Shown piece after piece: positions 35,381 through 48,000 of a DNA stretch of 64,000 nt. The position numbers were made by a program, and so were the translations under genes. Numbering within the stretch: position 1 is the first letter of the stretch; the number at the start of each line of letters is the position of its first letter. Source of the stretch: Mermis nigrescens (taxonomy: Eukaryota; Nematoda; Enoplea; Mermithida; Mermithidae); the NCBI GenBank assembly GCA_036768485.1, contig JAVLUZ010000729.1:496001-560000 (forward strand), given 5' to 3'. A model generated the notes under the pieces. The model did not search any database, was not told the DNA's origin, and saw only the letters and a program-made list of their open reading frames with translations.

Positions 35381-36717
35381 CCGTCTCAACACTCCCACTG
35401 TCTCAACATTTCCACTGTCTCAACATTCCCACTGTCTCAACATTCCCACTGTCTCAACATTCCCACTGTCTCAACACTCCCACTCGAATTCTCAACACTC
35501 CCACTGTCTCAACATCCCCACTGTCTCAACATTCCCACTGTCGCAATGCTAAACGGGACCATATATGAGCATGAAGCGTCTGGGTGGGGTCTAGAGACCC
35601 CCTCGCCCAAGAATCTGGCGAACTTCCTAGAATTGTTATCATTGATACTTTTTGGGACTTGATCCCGTCTGGACCCCCATAATTTTTACGCTGCCCATGC
35701 ATGAACGGTAAATTTCACTTAAGGGCGATAAGATCTACAACCTTGCACATATTCCAGTTCAGATTTAGGATTTTAAATATCACTTAATGGTGATAAGATC
35801 TACGACCTTGCACATTTACTTCAACGGATTTAGGATTTTACTGACTCGGATGCCACATGCCACTGTTTCGCAATTTCAATAGCGAAGCTATGGTGATTAG
35901 TTAGCAAGATTTAATGTCATCAAAAAATACATTAAGATGCAGGTATCGCGAAATGCGTTTCATTTTTATCAACATGCGTGATGATAACCACGCTATATCC
36001 ATTAACAGTTTAATCAAGAAGATATATTGAGTGAATACAACCAAAGTGTCAGTAAAATCCTAAATCCGTTGAAGTAGAATATGTGCATCCGTGTCAGTAA
36101 AATCCTAAATCCGTTGAAGTCTAATGGTCCCGTTTAGCATTGCGACAGTGGGAATGTTGAGACAGTGTGAGTGTTGAGAATTCGAGTGGGAGTGTTGAGA
36201 CAGTGGGAATGTTGAGACAGTGGGAATGTTGAGACAGTGGGAGTGTTGAGAATTCGAGTGGGAGTGTTGAGACAGTGGGTATGTTAAGACAGTAGGAATG
36301 CTGAGACAGTGGGAGTCATACGTGGGCAGCAAAAAAATTCTGGGGTGCAAGATTTTTTGAAAGTCAAAAAATGGCCTTAAAAATGGTGGCAGGGCAATAA
36401 AAACACCATTTTTCGACGTTTCTCATCAAGCACTATCCATTGGCATCAAAAAATTGCGAAAAAAAAACGAAAAAAAATTTTCAAAAATTGAATTCTGAGG
36501 GGGGTATTTTGATTTCTGGGGGGGTATTTTGGTTTCTGGGGGTGCATACCCCAAACCTCCCACGCCCAGGTGTGGTGGGAGTGTTGAGAATTCGAGTGGG
36601 AGTGTTGGGACAGTGGGAATGTTGAGACAGTGGGAATGTTGAGACAGTGGGAGTGTTGAGAATTCGAGTGGGAGTGTTGAGACAGTGGGAATGTTGAGAC
36701 GGTGGGAGTGTTGAGGC
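35381..36717. mobile_element. Fold-back element 2 with inverted 17-bp arrays, split by a MITE
   Basis: The left array (35381-35542) repeats CTGTCTCAACATTCCCA, 17 bp, with one 21-bp variant containing GAATTC. The right array (36145-36316 and 36575-36717) is the same unit inverted. Just inside, a 23-bp perfect inverted repeat (35540-35562 and 36124-36146, core GCAATGCTAAACGGG) confirms the symmetric build. A family D copy lies near 35560-35700 and a family A MITE is inserted in the right array. The frames of Ser/Thr/Cys/His repeats are array translations. Confidence 0.72.
36317..36574 (+). mobile_element. Family A MITE inside a 17-bp minisatellite array
   Basis: Perfect GTGGGAGT duplications show insertion into the right array of fold-back element 2, so the array is older than this insertion. 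Confidence 0.9.
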
Positions 36718-37639
36718 ACAATCGTGCTAATGTGGACTCTAAGATTCTAGTATCCATGGTACGTATGAGAGCGGTTTGTTCACCGGATCAAGGTATTTTA
36801 TTTACCTTATTGAAGTTTTGAAAATATTTGCATGTGCGACGACTGACCGTTTATTAGTCTTTCATTATGCATGCACAGCAAAGTCAAGCTGACAATAAAT
36901 TATCTGCAAAAATTACTTTTGTCAAATATGTTTTTAGGTTTGAGAATTATTCGCGTCATTAGTAATAGCCTAGCATCAGAAAAGTTGGGAATGACATACT
37001 TGCATGTAAAGCTCGGAAGCTTTTGGGTGTTTTAACACTGAGCTTTGCTCTTAAATTCAATCTGCATAAATTTTATGAAAGGGGAGCAGCTTTAAATTCG
37101 GTTTCTAGGTCGTCTGCACGAACTTCGGAGTGAAAAGCGTACAAGTATGGCAAACGGTGTACCACATGGATGGAGCTGCACAGGGAACATAATCTTATTT
37201 GCATATTTTACGCAGTTTTTATATGTAATAGTTGTAGTGCTTCCGAAAAAACCGTTTCGAACTTTGACATTTGCCAAATTGCGATTCTCGCAATAATTAT
37301 GTAATTAATAAATTGTTCCTATTTATTCTGATTGTTTCTTAATTATTTAGAGTATTTTAACACCTTCGAGTGTTTTCTACAATCTTGTTGCAGGCTAAAA
37401 ACTTCAAACTTAAGACTAAATTGAATTGTTCAAATTGTTTCCATACAAGAATAGCAATCGAATTCTGAATTATTCGAAAAAATTTTCAAGTGTTGAAATA
37501 ATACCGAAAAACTGGTAATTAATTCAAAAAATACCACTTTTTACGTTGCTCATCGAGTTCTCCGTTGACATAAAAAAATCGCTAAAACAATGAAATTTTT
37601 CTGGGAGGCTTTCGGATTTTTGCGGATTCGAGCTTTTGA

Positions 37640-37900
37640 TACATAGTATGTTCGATTGAGAATCAGTCGATTTAGGAGTGGGTCAAAATTGAGCTTTATT
37701 GGGCCAAAATGACCTAAAAACCAGTATAAATGCTGTTAAAACTATGTTATTCCATAGTCACTGATCAATTAAAAAGGAAATTTTTCAATTAAGGTTTTTT
37801 TGCCTTTATTTTGCCTCATTTTTCCAGAAAGTTTAGCATTTTTCTATTCTAAGGAACCTCTAGTTATTAGGCCCCAACCCATGCGTGATTGTGTGATGGG
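37640..37900 (+). mobile_element. Family B MITE, diverged
   Basis: It keeps GGCCAAAATGACCTAAAAAC and TTTATTTTGCCTCATTTTTCC; the left end is worn. Confidence 0.5.
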
Positions 37901-39019
37901 AATAATTTGAGTGAATTTCGATGTGCTTCTCATCCTACAAGTTTTAGGTTAAGTTATTATTTAGTTTTTATCTAAATAAGTTGTTGATTTATTTGTGGTT
38001 TCGCGAAAATTTAAAGTTGGGTCGGAAATGCTACGATCTCGTCACGTCACAGAACTTAAATTTAAACGTAGCCCACTAAATGTGTTTAAGAAAATCGCCA
38101 AATGTATCATTTTATGACGCATTTGAAACGTTATTTTGATTTTTAACATCTCTGCTACCGCTGGCGTATACTCAATTAGATGAGCAAAAAAGACCAAAGT
38201 TGCGTTCGTCAGCTATGACAAAATCGAAAAATTTGAGTCGACGATGCTTCTGCGAAACTTTTGTCGCAGAAATAAACTTTTGTCGATAAATTTATTCCAT
38301 GCGAGTGCGTTGAACAATTGGCATTGAGCAACTGCTGCCCAAATTTTTATTAGCCCTCTACGCGCGTTCATATACACCTAAATCAAGTACATGCAGCTTG
38401 CTTAAGTAGGTATCTACGTGAGCATTGTTGACAATAGTACTGAACTTAATTATTTTGGCAAAATGGCCCGGGTGGAGTTTCTATTTTCTCCGGCTTAAGC
38501 CGGTTTCAATTAGTACGTGATACATATAAGTAGTAATAAATTTCGTTTGGTTTTTACCTGGAAACCGGCCCACGCATATGAAAATCGGCTTAAGCCATGG
38601 TTAAGCCTAACTTCGTGAATAGAAAAATAATGAAATCTAAGTACAATAATGAAACAAAATGTACGAAGCGAAATTTGAAAACCATATTAATGTTGGAAAA
38701 AACCGTTTTTGAATCGGTAGTTTTCCTCAATATTTAAAAAACACAGCTTTAGTAGAAAAACCAAATTTCCTATTAATTTACCATTAATAAAAAGCACAAC
38801 TTAATTAATAATTCTATAAATCGAGCTACCGAATAAAAACAAATTTACATTTTTGTCCGTGCTTTTTCTATGTGTATTTTAGATATTTATGCAAATAAAA
38901 TTGTTCTGTTTCGTGGAAATTTCTTTATATTTAATAAATTATGACCTTATCGCGACATGGACCATCGAATAGCCTTTTATATAACGATATCTTTCATTGG
39001 TTCGGTCGTTCTTTCGCAG
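37901..39019. other. Upstream flank of the channel gene
   Basis: The first coding exon with the signal peptide should lie here or further upstream, but I could not identify a hydrophobic, in-phase exon. No repeats stand out. Confidence 0.35.
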
Positions 39020-39069
39020 CAGATCGCGAAATGAAGATCCTGGTCACACGATTTCGGAGGAAGAAGAAA
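39020..39069 (+). CDS. Channel gene, acidic N-terminal exon
   Basis: The exon sits between CTTTCGCAG and AAA/GTAAGG and encodes SRNEDPGHTISEEEE. Its end phase (1) fits the start of the next exon. It would lie between the signal peptide and the first helix. The exon is tiny and not conserved in the family, so it is the least certain of the set. No signal-peptide exon ending in phase 2 was recognised upstream. Confidence 0.5.
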
Positions 39070-42000
39070 GTAAGGCGATGGGGCTGGAAAGTATCGAGCG
39101 AGTTTCTGAAAATGATTAAACTGAGCTAACTCCAACTGACAATCTTACTTCAAGAAAAAGAACTTTTGTTATGGTGTTGACAAACTTATTTTCGTCTTTA
39201 TTAGAAAAATAAAAATAAGCATAACAAATTTAAACAAATAAAAATAAATATTCTATTTATTTTTTCTAATAAAAAAATGAATAAAATATTTTTTTACGCA
39301 GTGACGCTTAAAAGATGTTGCGCGAAAATTGCACATGCATAAAACAATTTTGTCAATAGTTTTTAAACGTTATCTTATTTCGTTCATTACGTTCTTTAAA
39401 ACAGTGTTAGAGTGTAGCCAAGTTTTTAATATTCAAATTAAAAAAACGATTAATTGATAGCTCTTGCGAATTTCGACTTTTTCGAACATCTAAAAATCGA
39501 ATATAACCAACTTCTTCATCTAATTTGCTCGCAATCAATTTCTATACATAGGTCAATATTGTGAGCACGAATATTCAGTTCAATCGTTTTTCGAACGGCT
39601 TCTCCGCAATTATGACAAGAATTTGCTGCCGAATGAAGATGGGAACACAGTAAACTATTAAAAATGAGCAAGCCATATCTTCTAAACTGTGATGGTGTGT
39701 CGAAAAATTTATTATAAAAAATAAAAAATACATAGAAAATATTTAGAAAATATATAAAAAATATATCCAAACCGGAAATATGGTATTTTATATTTAAAAA
39801 CCGGAAATATGGAATTTTATGTTTAAAAATTGAATCTTCTTTAGCGAAATAAATTGTAAAAACGTAGGTCCTCCCTAACCCCGGAATAAAAAGTGGCCGA
39901 AAAACGAAATTTGAAAGACCCCCCTTAATCAAATTTTTAAAAATTCAGTTACAAAGTTAAATTCAATTAGAAAATTTAAAAATTTTGAAACCACCAAAGA
40001 CCTATAATATTTTTCATCTGATGATCACTTTACATGAGTTTAATCTATACCTACTCTTACATTGAAGTTTAATATTATCATAAGCTTCAAAAATGTAAAA
40101 CAAAAGCCAATACGAGTCAATGACGTCATTTTCACCGTACAATAAAGAATTTTGAGGTTTTTGAACTTTCCTAAAAGAACTAGAAGGATTCCGAACATGA
40201 GACATAGCTCATTAGGAAGAGCATTAAATTTTCTAGCTAATTATTAGAAAAAATTTGAAATATTACAGAAACTCACGAAATAATAGCTGAAAACATTAAA
40301 AGTTACAGTATAAAATTCTTCCTGGCGGCCATATTGAAAAACTGAAATCTTAACTAAATCAAGCAAATAGGATATCATTCGAAAGTGATTTTTAGTGCTT
40401 TCCAAAATGTGCTTAAACAATGAAAAATTTAAAACATAGAGCAAGTAAAATGCATGCCTTATGGAGGGAGCCATATTGAAAACAATTAAATTGAAATAGC
40501 GGACGAACTTTTAAAAAACCGGAAAAACAAAAACACATAAAGTTTAGAGCACCAAAATATCTAGCTATTTTGCTGCTTTTCGAATTAACAGACAAAACCT
40601 GTATGATGCAGGGCCACACAAAATAAGGGCTGTTTTTCGAGCATAGCATACTGTAGCCATAAGCTAGTACAATGTTGTTTTTTGGTAAAATAGTTTTATT
40701 TATAAATTATCTATTCAAAACACTTCATTTCATTGAAATCCGTGCAGTGGTTGTTGAGTTAATCTAAAAATGGCCATTCCAGTTGAAGCAATCTTCAATG
40801 GACAGGAGGTGTACTTGCTTTTGCTTGCAGTTATACTGTAGTTATATAATACCAATTAAGTTGCACTTATTTTCCTGAAATCCGATTGAATTTCGATTAT
40901 TTATTTTACTTTTTTTCCTTTAGTACCTACAGATCGAAAGTTAGATACACAAATGTACCAAATTTGTCAGTTTGTGTGAAAACGGCGTGTCCTTCTTTTT
41001 GATAGGTCCCAATTTAAACTTTTTTGCCACATACATCGTAATTTTCAGCTAAAATGAATAAAACACAATAGAGTCGAATTTTACGTGCCTATTTTGCAAA
41101 ATAATTAAATCTTTCATTTCTAACACTTATTTTTTTATTCCTTCTGTATTTTGCATTTCTCGTTTTCCAGTTTTTATCGCATTTCCCAGCTTTTCATCAA
41201 TTCAGTCAGTAATTGATTAAGGGTATTTTAATTCAAATTTCGAGTAATATTTTTACTTAAAGATTGATATTTTTATCTTCCAATCGTACAGGTCGAGTTG
41301 GAAGTTCACGTCCAAGAAATTAGTGAAGTGTCCGAAAGTCGCAGTGATTTTACGGTTGATATATTTATCAGCGAAATTTGGTACGATCCCCGATTAACGT
41401 TCGATTTTTTGGACGTTTGCCGATCGAATATTACGATCAAAACCGAATATAAGTCGAAAATTTGGACGCCCGATACTTGCGTGATGAACTCGAAACAAGC
41501 CGCATTGCACAAATCGCCCAGCGATAACGCATTTTTTATCATTTATTCGGACGGCAAAATATGGCAAAATCACAGGTTTTCGCGCAAATATTTTCAAAAT
41601 TAATTTCGAGGGCATAAAATTACGACCATTTTCATTCCATTAGCGTAGAATTACGATTATTTTTATTCCATTCTCAACATTATCCGTATTTAGGTGACGT
41701 TTTATTAACGAAGTCTGTTTTTATTACTTGTATCATTATTTCCATTTTACCATTTTTCAATCACTCCGAAGATAAAAAAATTATTTCGATTGAGATTAAT
41801 TGAAATCAAGCCAGCCGTTCATCGTGCATCGTTTTGATTATGATTATGATTTCGTTTATGATTATAAATTTATGCATTGTCAATTTATTATTTACCTGCA
41901 ATTTAATTTATTACTCGTTTATTATTATTATTATGACTATATTATTTTAGAAGTAAATTTTTTCTTAATTTCACGTAAATTTATTTCATTTTATTTCCTC

Positions 42001-45000
42001 TTATTTTTATGCATTATGATTTTATTTAACGATTTATTTACTCTAACTTATGCATTATTTTCGTACCCTATTTGCTTTTGTAATTACTTAGCTTTCATGA
42101 TTGAGTTTTTTTCATTCTTTTTATTTAATTGAGTCAGGAAAAACGAAGAGTAGAAACGCTCGATAATAAACAATAAAACAAAAATTGTTTAAACAATGAT
42201 GAAAACAAAAATAAAGAGTAAGATAAGAAGAAAATTTGAGAAACTAGATAACAAATAAAAGATTTAGATGTGGAAGGAAATTGCTGAAATTGCCTTAAAT
42301 CGTTCTTTAATGTGGTAAAGATTGATCAATATTTAAAATTCGAAATCTTCGAAATCTTTATCAAGACGAGATATTAAAAATTTTCAAACATAGAAAATAA
42401 AAGTGATACAAAAATAGAGAAAAATGAAACATTTTCATTTCGCTTCTCAACGATTAGAACAAGATAACGAAGTATACAAATAAAAAAATCATAAGTAAAT
42501 ACAGGAAGTTATGTTTTTTGATAAATTTTGGCATTTTTCCATCGAAATATGGCACTTGGCAGCTTTCTAGTCTTGCCTGTTGAGCGAATTCGACCAATCG
42601 ATATCCAAATCTAATTTAGGATAGGTAATAGGAAAATCTAGCTAACAAAGTTGAGCGACATTAGCTTACGAAATCGAGTTAAAGCACAGTTAGCTAAAGA
42701 CGCTTGCGTAGTTATACTATTTAAATAGTACGACAGTCGCAGAAACATAAATGCAGCTAGGATGCATAGTTACAATCAGACCTGCACTATGGAAAGGATA
42801 AAAAAGAACATGGGGTTGAAACTCCAGAACGGAAAAATTGGAAATTTTCTAGGAAAAATAAGGCAAAATGAAGGTCAAAAAGGGATTGAAATTGATAAAA
42901 CTGCAAATTAACAAAGTTTTGAAACGTTATATTGGTATTTACTCGTGTTTCAGTTTTTGAGATAATTCGGTTCAAAAAAGCGCTTGGTTGACCGACCCCC
43001 GGACTGGCTGACCCCATACCGGACATACTGCGCAAAATTCCTTTCGATTTATATTTATGTGACGCAGAAGATTTTAAACACTAGAAAAGCTCTTCCAATG
43101 TGTGTTTAGTCGGGATAATAACAATTTCAGTGCGAAGATTTTTCCTTTCACTCATTTTTTTGATTGAGCTTTTTTGACTTATTTTTAGTTTTGGTCCTAT
43201 TTTCTCCATAAAAATTCTTGTGACCAGATGAACGGTCAGCACAGGTTAGAAGTCTTTAACGCCAGAAGGATATAATGCAAATGCATATGAAAATATATCA
43301 GGTAAAAAATGAAAAGTAAAATTTGTTAGTGAAACGGCTAGGCGTTGAATTATTTTCATGTTTAATTATTTAAGGTGTGACCCTGTTTGTATTTGTCAGA
43401 CTAAAAAATTTGGATCTTTCATCTTCATTTGATCTCAAAGGGTCTGTCTTAGAGACCTCTACCTGGAACCTAAAGCTTAGAAACAATTTTTTTTGAGAAA
43501 ATGCCAAAAAATTATCTATGAATCATTAAAGAGTTTTGTGTCATCATCAGCAATAACCAAATTTTTTTACTCGGTTTAAAACGTTTTTATCTGTCTAATG
43601 CAACGTATCTTAAAAATTATATTCACATTAGCCAAAGTTATGACTAGCGACCGGATTTTTAGCTGCTAGCACCTGAAAGCTCTATTTTATGAAGATCTTT
43701 TTCACACTTTGAGCCTGTTTTGCACTTAATTCGACTCTGAAAACGGCTATACTTTTTACTTATTATCGACTGTTTGCGCCTTATTGGCCGATGCTTTGCA
43801 CCTATTTGGCCCACCTTTTGCACTTGAAAATCCGGTCCCTGGTTGTGATCAGTCATGCACATGGGGGCTTATGGAATTTAGAGCCCGAAAAATGGAAAAA
43901 TAGGAAATTTTCTGAAGAAAATGAGAAAGATGAACGAAAAACGGATGAAATTCGAAAATTTATTTAAAGGTGCTCGGATTTGCCCGTAAACTGTGGAATA
44001 ACGTAGTTTTAATGCAATTTTAGCATTTATGCCAAATTTTAATTCTTTTTTGGCCCGAAAAAGAGCTCACTGACCCCTCCAGGCCATGCTGTGCATCTGT
44101 GGTCATGATGACCCTGTAATTCAGACATTTTCGCTGCTATTTTTATTTTGCGTTTGACGAATTATTTATGTTTATTTTTTGCTTAAAAAATTTTTTTCTC
44201 AAAACAGGATGCACATCCGAGGGCCGTGCGAAATCGATCTCCGCGCTTTTCCATTTGATACGCAAAGATGTTCGATCACGTTCGAAACAAATAGCTATAA
44301 TTTTCAAGAAGTGAAATTGAAATGGTACACCAAACCAGTGACGCTATTTTGGCACGGCCATTTGCCGGATTTTTATCTCAAAGGGACAGCTCTACATAAA
44401 TCTCTAGTACTTATTATAGATGCACAGCATATCCGGTTTGGGGGTATGTTTGTCAATTTTTTGTGCCAAAATTATCTCAGAAATAGACATAAAGGCTAGA
44501 ACAGCTGCGTAAAAACTATTTTAATCTATAGTTTTTTGTCCTTTTTGAGCACTTTTACAAAAAATTTCCGATTTTCGTTCGGTTTCACCTTTATCGTGCC
44601 TCATTTTCCCCAGAAAATTTTCCATTTTCGATTCGGCGGGTCAAGACCATTAATGCGTGCACGGCATGGCCTGGGGGTCAAATAGTAAGCTTTTTTGTGA
44701 AAAAAATGTCGTAAAAAAGTGTTAAATACTAAAATAGAATTAAAACTATGTGTGTACTATGATATATTATTTTTATTCAATTTCAAGTGTTTGATGAATA
44801 TTTTGATTTTCATCCGTTTTTAGTTTCCCATTTTTAGCCTTCATTTCATCTCATTTTCTCTAAAAATTATCTATTTTTTGTTCTGGGATAGTCTCTAGAT
44901 CCCCCGAATTCTCCTCTCATGCATGGCTGCTTCAAACCTTCCAGATCAACACGTGCAGGGCTAGATAATAATTTTGCAAAATTTATTTTTACAATTTTTT

Positions 45001-48000
45001 TATTTGATTTCATTTTAATTTTATTTTGTGTTGTTTTCTGCAATTAAAGATTTTTTGGAAAAATTATTAGTGATAATGGGTACACGCAACACACGTCTAT
45101 AGTCTATCTGATCATCTGCCGACAGATGAAATTTTTGCTGAAAAATATTCAGCTAAAAGAGTGCGTTTCGCGCAGCGGTCTTCTATCGCCATTTAATTGA
45201 ATTCTTTCTTAGAATTTTACAAAAATTAAATAAATAATTGGAGAAAACTTTATAATTACAATTCATCCATTTTCATAATATATGCTTTTGATATGCACAT
45301 ATGCAAACAAATTCTGAAGGACTATGGCTAAATTCCAAAAAATACGAGAAATTCATTCCGGAATCTACTGTAATCTGCGCGGTAACATCATAGATTCTGA
45401 GGATGAGTCTAAACCCCTCAAACTCCCTTCCCTATCACCCACGTGATATCATACATCATTGTTAGCATTTTCGTGTTTAAGCCAGGCTTAAGCTCAATAC
45501 CAGTGTTAAATACATATTTAATTTCTTTTCTTTCGAAATCCAATGCTTCAATGAAATAGAGATCATGACATTTTACTTCCTATTTCAGGAATGCAGAAGC
45601 GTTTTCCAGTGGTCCAGATAAGCCTATATATTCAATAATCTTTTGCTTAAGCCAAACTTATACCCTTAAGCATCATTCAATTTCATTGTCGTATTTTAAA
45701 ATACTGAAGTCAGGTCAAAGCCTGGATTAAGCCTGCACATAATGAAACCCAACTCAGATTAATATCAGATTTTATATTAGATTAATTAATTGAAGATTTT
45801 TCCTAATTTCTGTTTATTTTGTTTCAAGAAAATCGTTATTAATGTTTCATTCTTTTTCACTTAGCTGAGGTAATCCCGTTTTTTCAAAAGATTCCATACC
45901 CAAACGGCATGTGGGACCAACTTGAGCTATCGTTCGTATTCAAACGAAAAGTAGGCTACTACTTATTTCAAGCTTATTTTCCTACCTCGTTGACGGTCAT
46001 AGTTTCTTGGATCACATTTTACTTGGAATCCAAAGCCTTGTCAGCCAGGGTCACTTTGAGCGTCAGCTCGCTGCTGGCCCTGACCTTTCAGTTCGGCAAC
46101 GTTCTGAGCCACTTACCACGCGTTAGCTACGTAAAATATATCGACGTTTGGATGATAGCGTAAGCGTCGTGATAAAAATAGGATTAAAAATTAATTAAAT
46201 CAGATTAATTATTCGATTAAGTAATTATTCTCAATTCGTAAATTTATAAAACTATGAAATAATTCGAGTTAAAATTATATTTAATAATATTTATTTTTCC
46301 TTAGGATAGAAAACATTCAATTGAAATTACTAACGGTAAAATTTTATAAATAAAAAAATTTCCTTATAATTTTTAATCTAATATAATTATTAGTCGATTA
46401 TTGTCCAAATATTTAGATCTGTTATTCAAAATTCTAATCCGATTGATTAAATTGAGATTAATTATTTGATTAAATGGTTGATTCGATTCGACAGATTTCT
46501 TATTTTATTCTACAATTAATTTGATTTCGTCGATATCGTTTGTTTACTTAATTCATTAAACATTGACTTTGGTACCAGGAACACCTAATCATTACGAGAA
46601 AAAAATCCGAGCGAACATGATGAGAATCAAAGATCGATTAAAAAGCGGATTTTTTCACAAAAATGTTTAAAATCCTCCCGAAAACCGCATTATAGAAAAT
46701 AGTTTCCTTGCTTGCTAAACACTTCGAGTTTAAGATATTTGTTGAGTCTATAATCTCAATAGAGGTTATGCACCACCACTACCATCATTGAAGATATTAA
46801 TCAAGTATTACAAATTGGTTCGTTTCTTTTATAAAATAAAAAAGTTCTATGAAATCAATCGAGTAAAAATTGCACAATTCTTAAGATTTTGGCATATTCT
46901 CAAGACTTTAGTAGAAACAAAATGATATTTTTAGGGAGTTGATCCAAAATATTGTGACTTTTCTGCATAAAATGAATCGCGAGCAATGCAATTTAATTAG
47001 AAATAGTACACATTGCGGTATTTATTTGTTTTATTATATTTGCTTTCATTTTTTCATGTTTTCTTTTCTCCTCATTATTTCTTTTGTTTATTTCTTTTGC
47101 TTCTTTCTCGTATTGATGACTTCATATGTATAAGCAAGAGTGTCGTTTTGTCTTGATCGTGTTTAAGGTAAAATCATGAAAAATAACACTGCTGGTCTTT
47201 TGGCAATGAAAGAAGAATTTCCACTGAATGTCCTATGTTTATTGAATCTTTCATCAGGTGCTGTATTTTCGTATTCGCATCAATGGTTGAAATGGCTGCT
47301 ACGTGTCAGTGCACAAGGAGACAAACGCGATTGAAGGTCGGAAAGAAATCCGGTCCGATCGATACGCGTTGGATGGAAATGAAGTTTAAATTATTTTAAT
47401 TTTTGCAACTAAAAATCATAAAAATACAATGAAAATGCAAATAAGTGCGAATTTTATGAGAAAATTGTCTTTGTTAATAAAACTCTAATACTTAAATAAA
47501 GTATTTAAATCGGTGATAATGTAATATGCAATGCATCACCGGTCTGGGGGTCAGCCGGTACGGGGGTTCAGCCAAGAAGCATTTTTGAGCCAAAATGGGA
47601 ATAGAATTACCCATTCCTCTATTTAGGGAGTCTGGATTACACATAGGCATAGGGATTTGGGTCCAGACTCTTAAAAATCCGGTAGACCCCTCGTAATCGA
47701 TAGACCTGAATTAAATTTTTAGCATGTTTTTTGGGGTTTTTGCCGGTTTTACACCACCCAGACCCCCTGAATTTGGCTGCTGCCCATGTAGGTCTTACCC
47801 TAAGCCCCTCATTTGTATGATGTTAACTCGAACATTACTTTTTTCACCTACTTTTGAAATCTTCTATGTTCGTTTTAATTTGTATGCCATATTGGGGGTG
47901 TTCAATAAGTTCGTTGCTTTTCGGGGGCCAGTCAATCTAATGGCATCAAATGCCATTTTTGTAATGCTTATGGTCTGTAATGATGACCTGTGAAGTTTTA

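Noticed and set aside
35381..35568. Tandem repeats resembling a CRISPR array or a repetitive protein (Ser/Thr/Cys/His/Pro-rich frames).
   Set aside because: Units are 17 bp, directly adjacent and without spacers, and the frames exist on both strands only because the unit lacks stops. They are minisatellite arrays.
38941..39129. The 62-codon frame starting at the ATG at 38941 as the channel's first exon.
   Set aside because: Its frame is not the one that joins to the YDK exon; it has no signal peptide, and the acceptor TTTCGCAG lies inside it. Only the 39020-39069 segment in another frame fits.
40200..40245. A-box-like TAGCTCATTAGGAAGAGCA suggesting a tRNA.
   Set aside because: No B box or cloverleaf follows at tRNA spacing.
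41800..42132. A 110-codon Tyr/Phe-rich frame in a channel intron.
   Set aside because: It is simple TTATTATTA-type sequence inside an intron, with no domain and no splice support.
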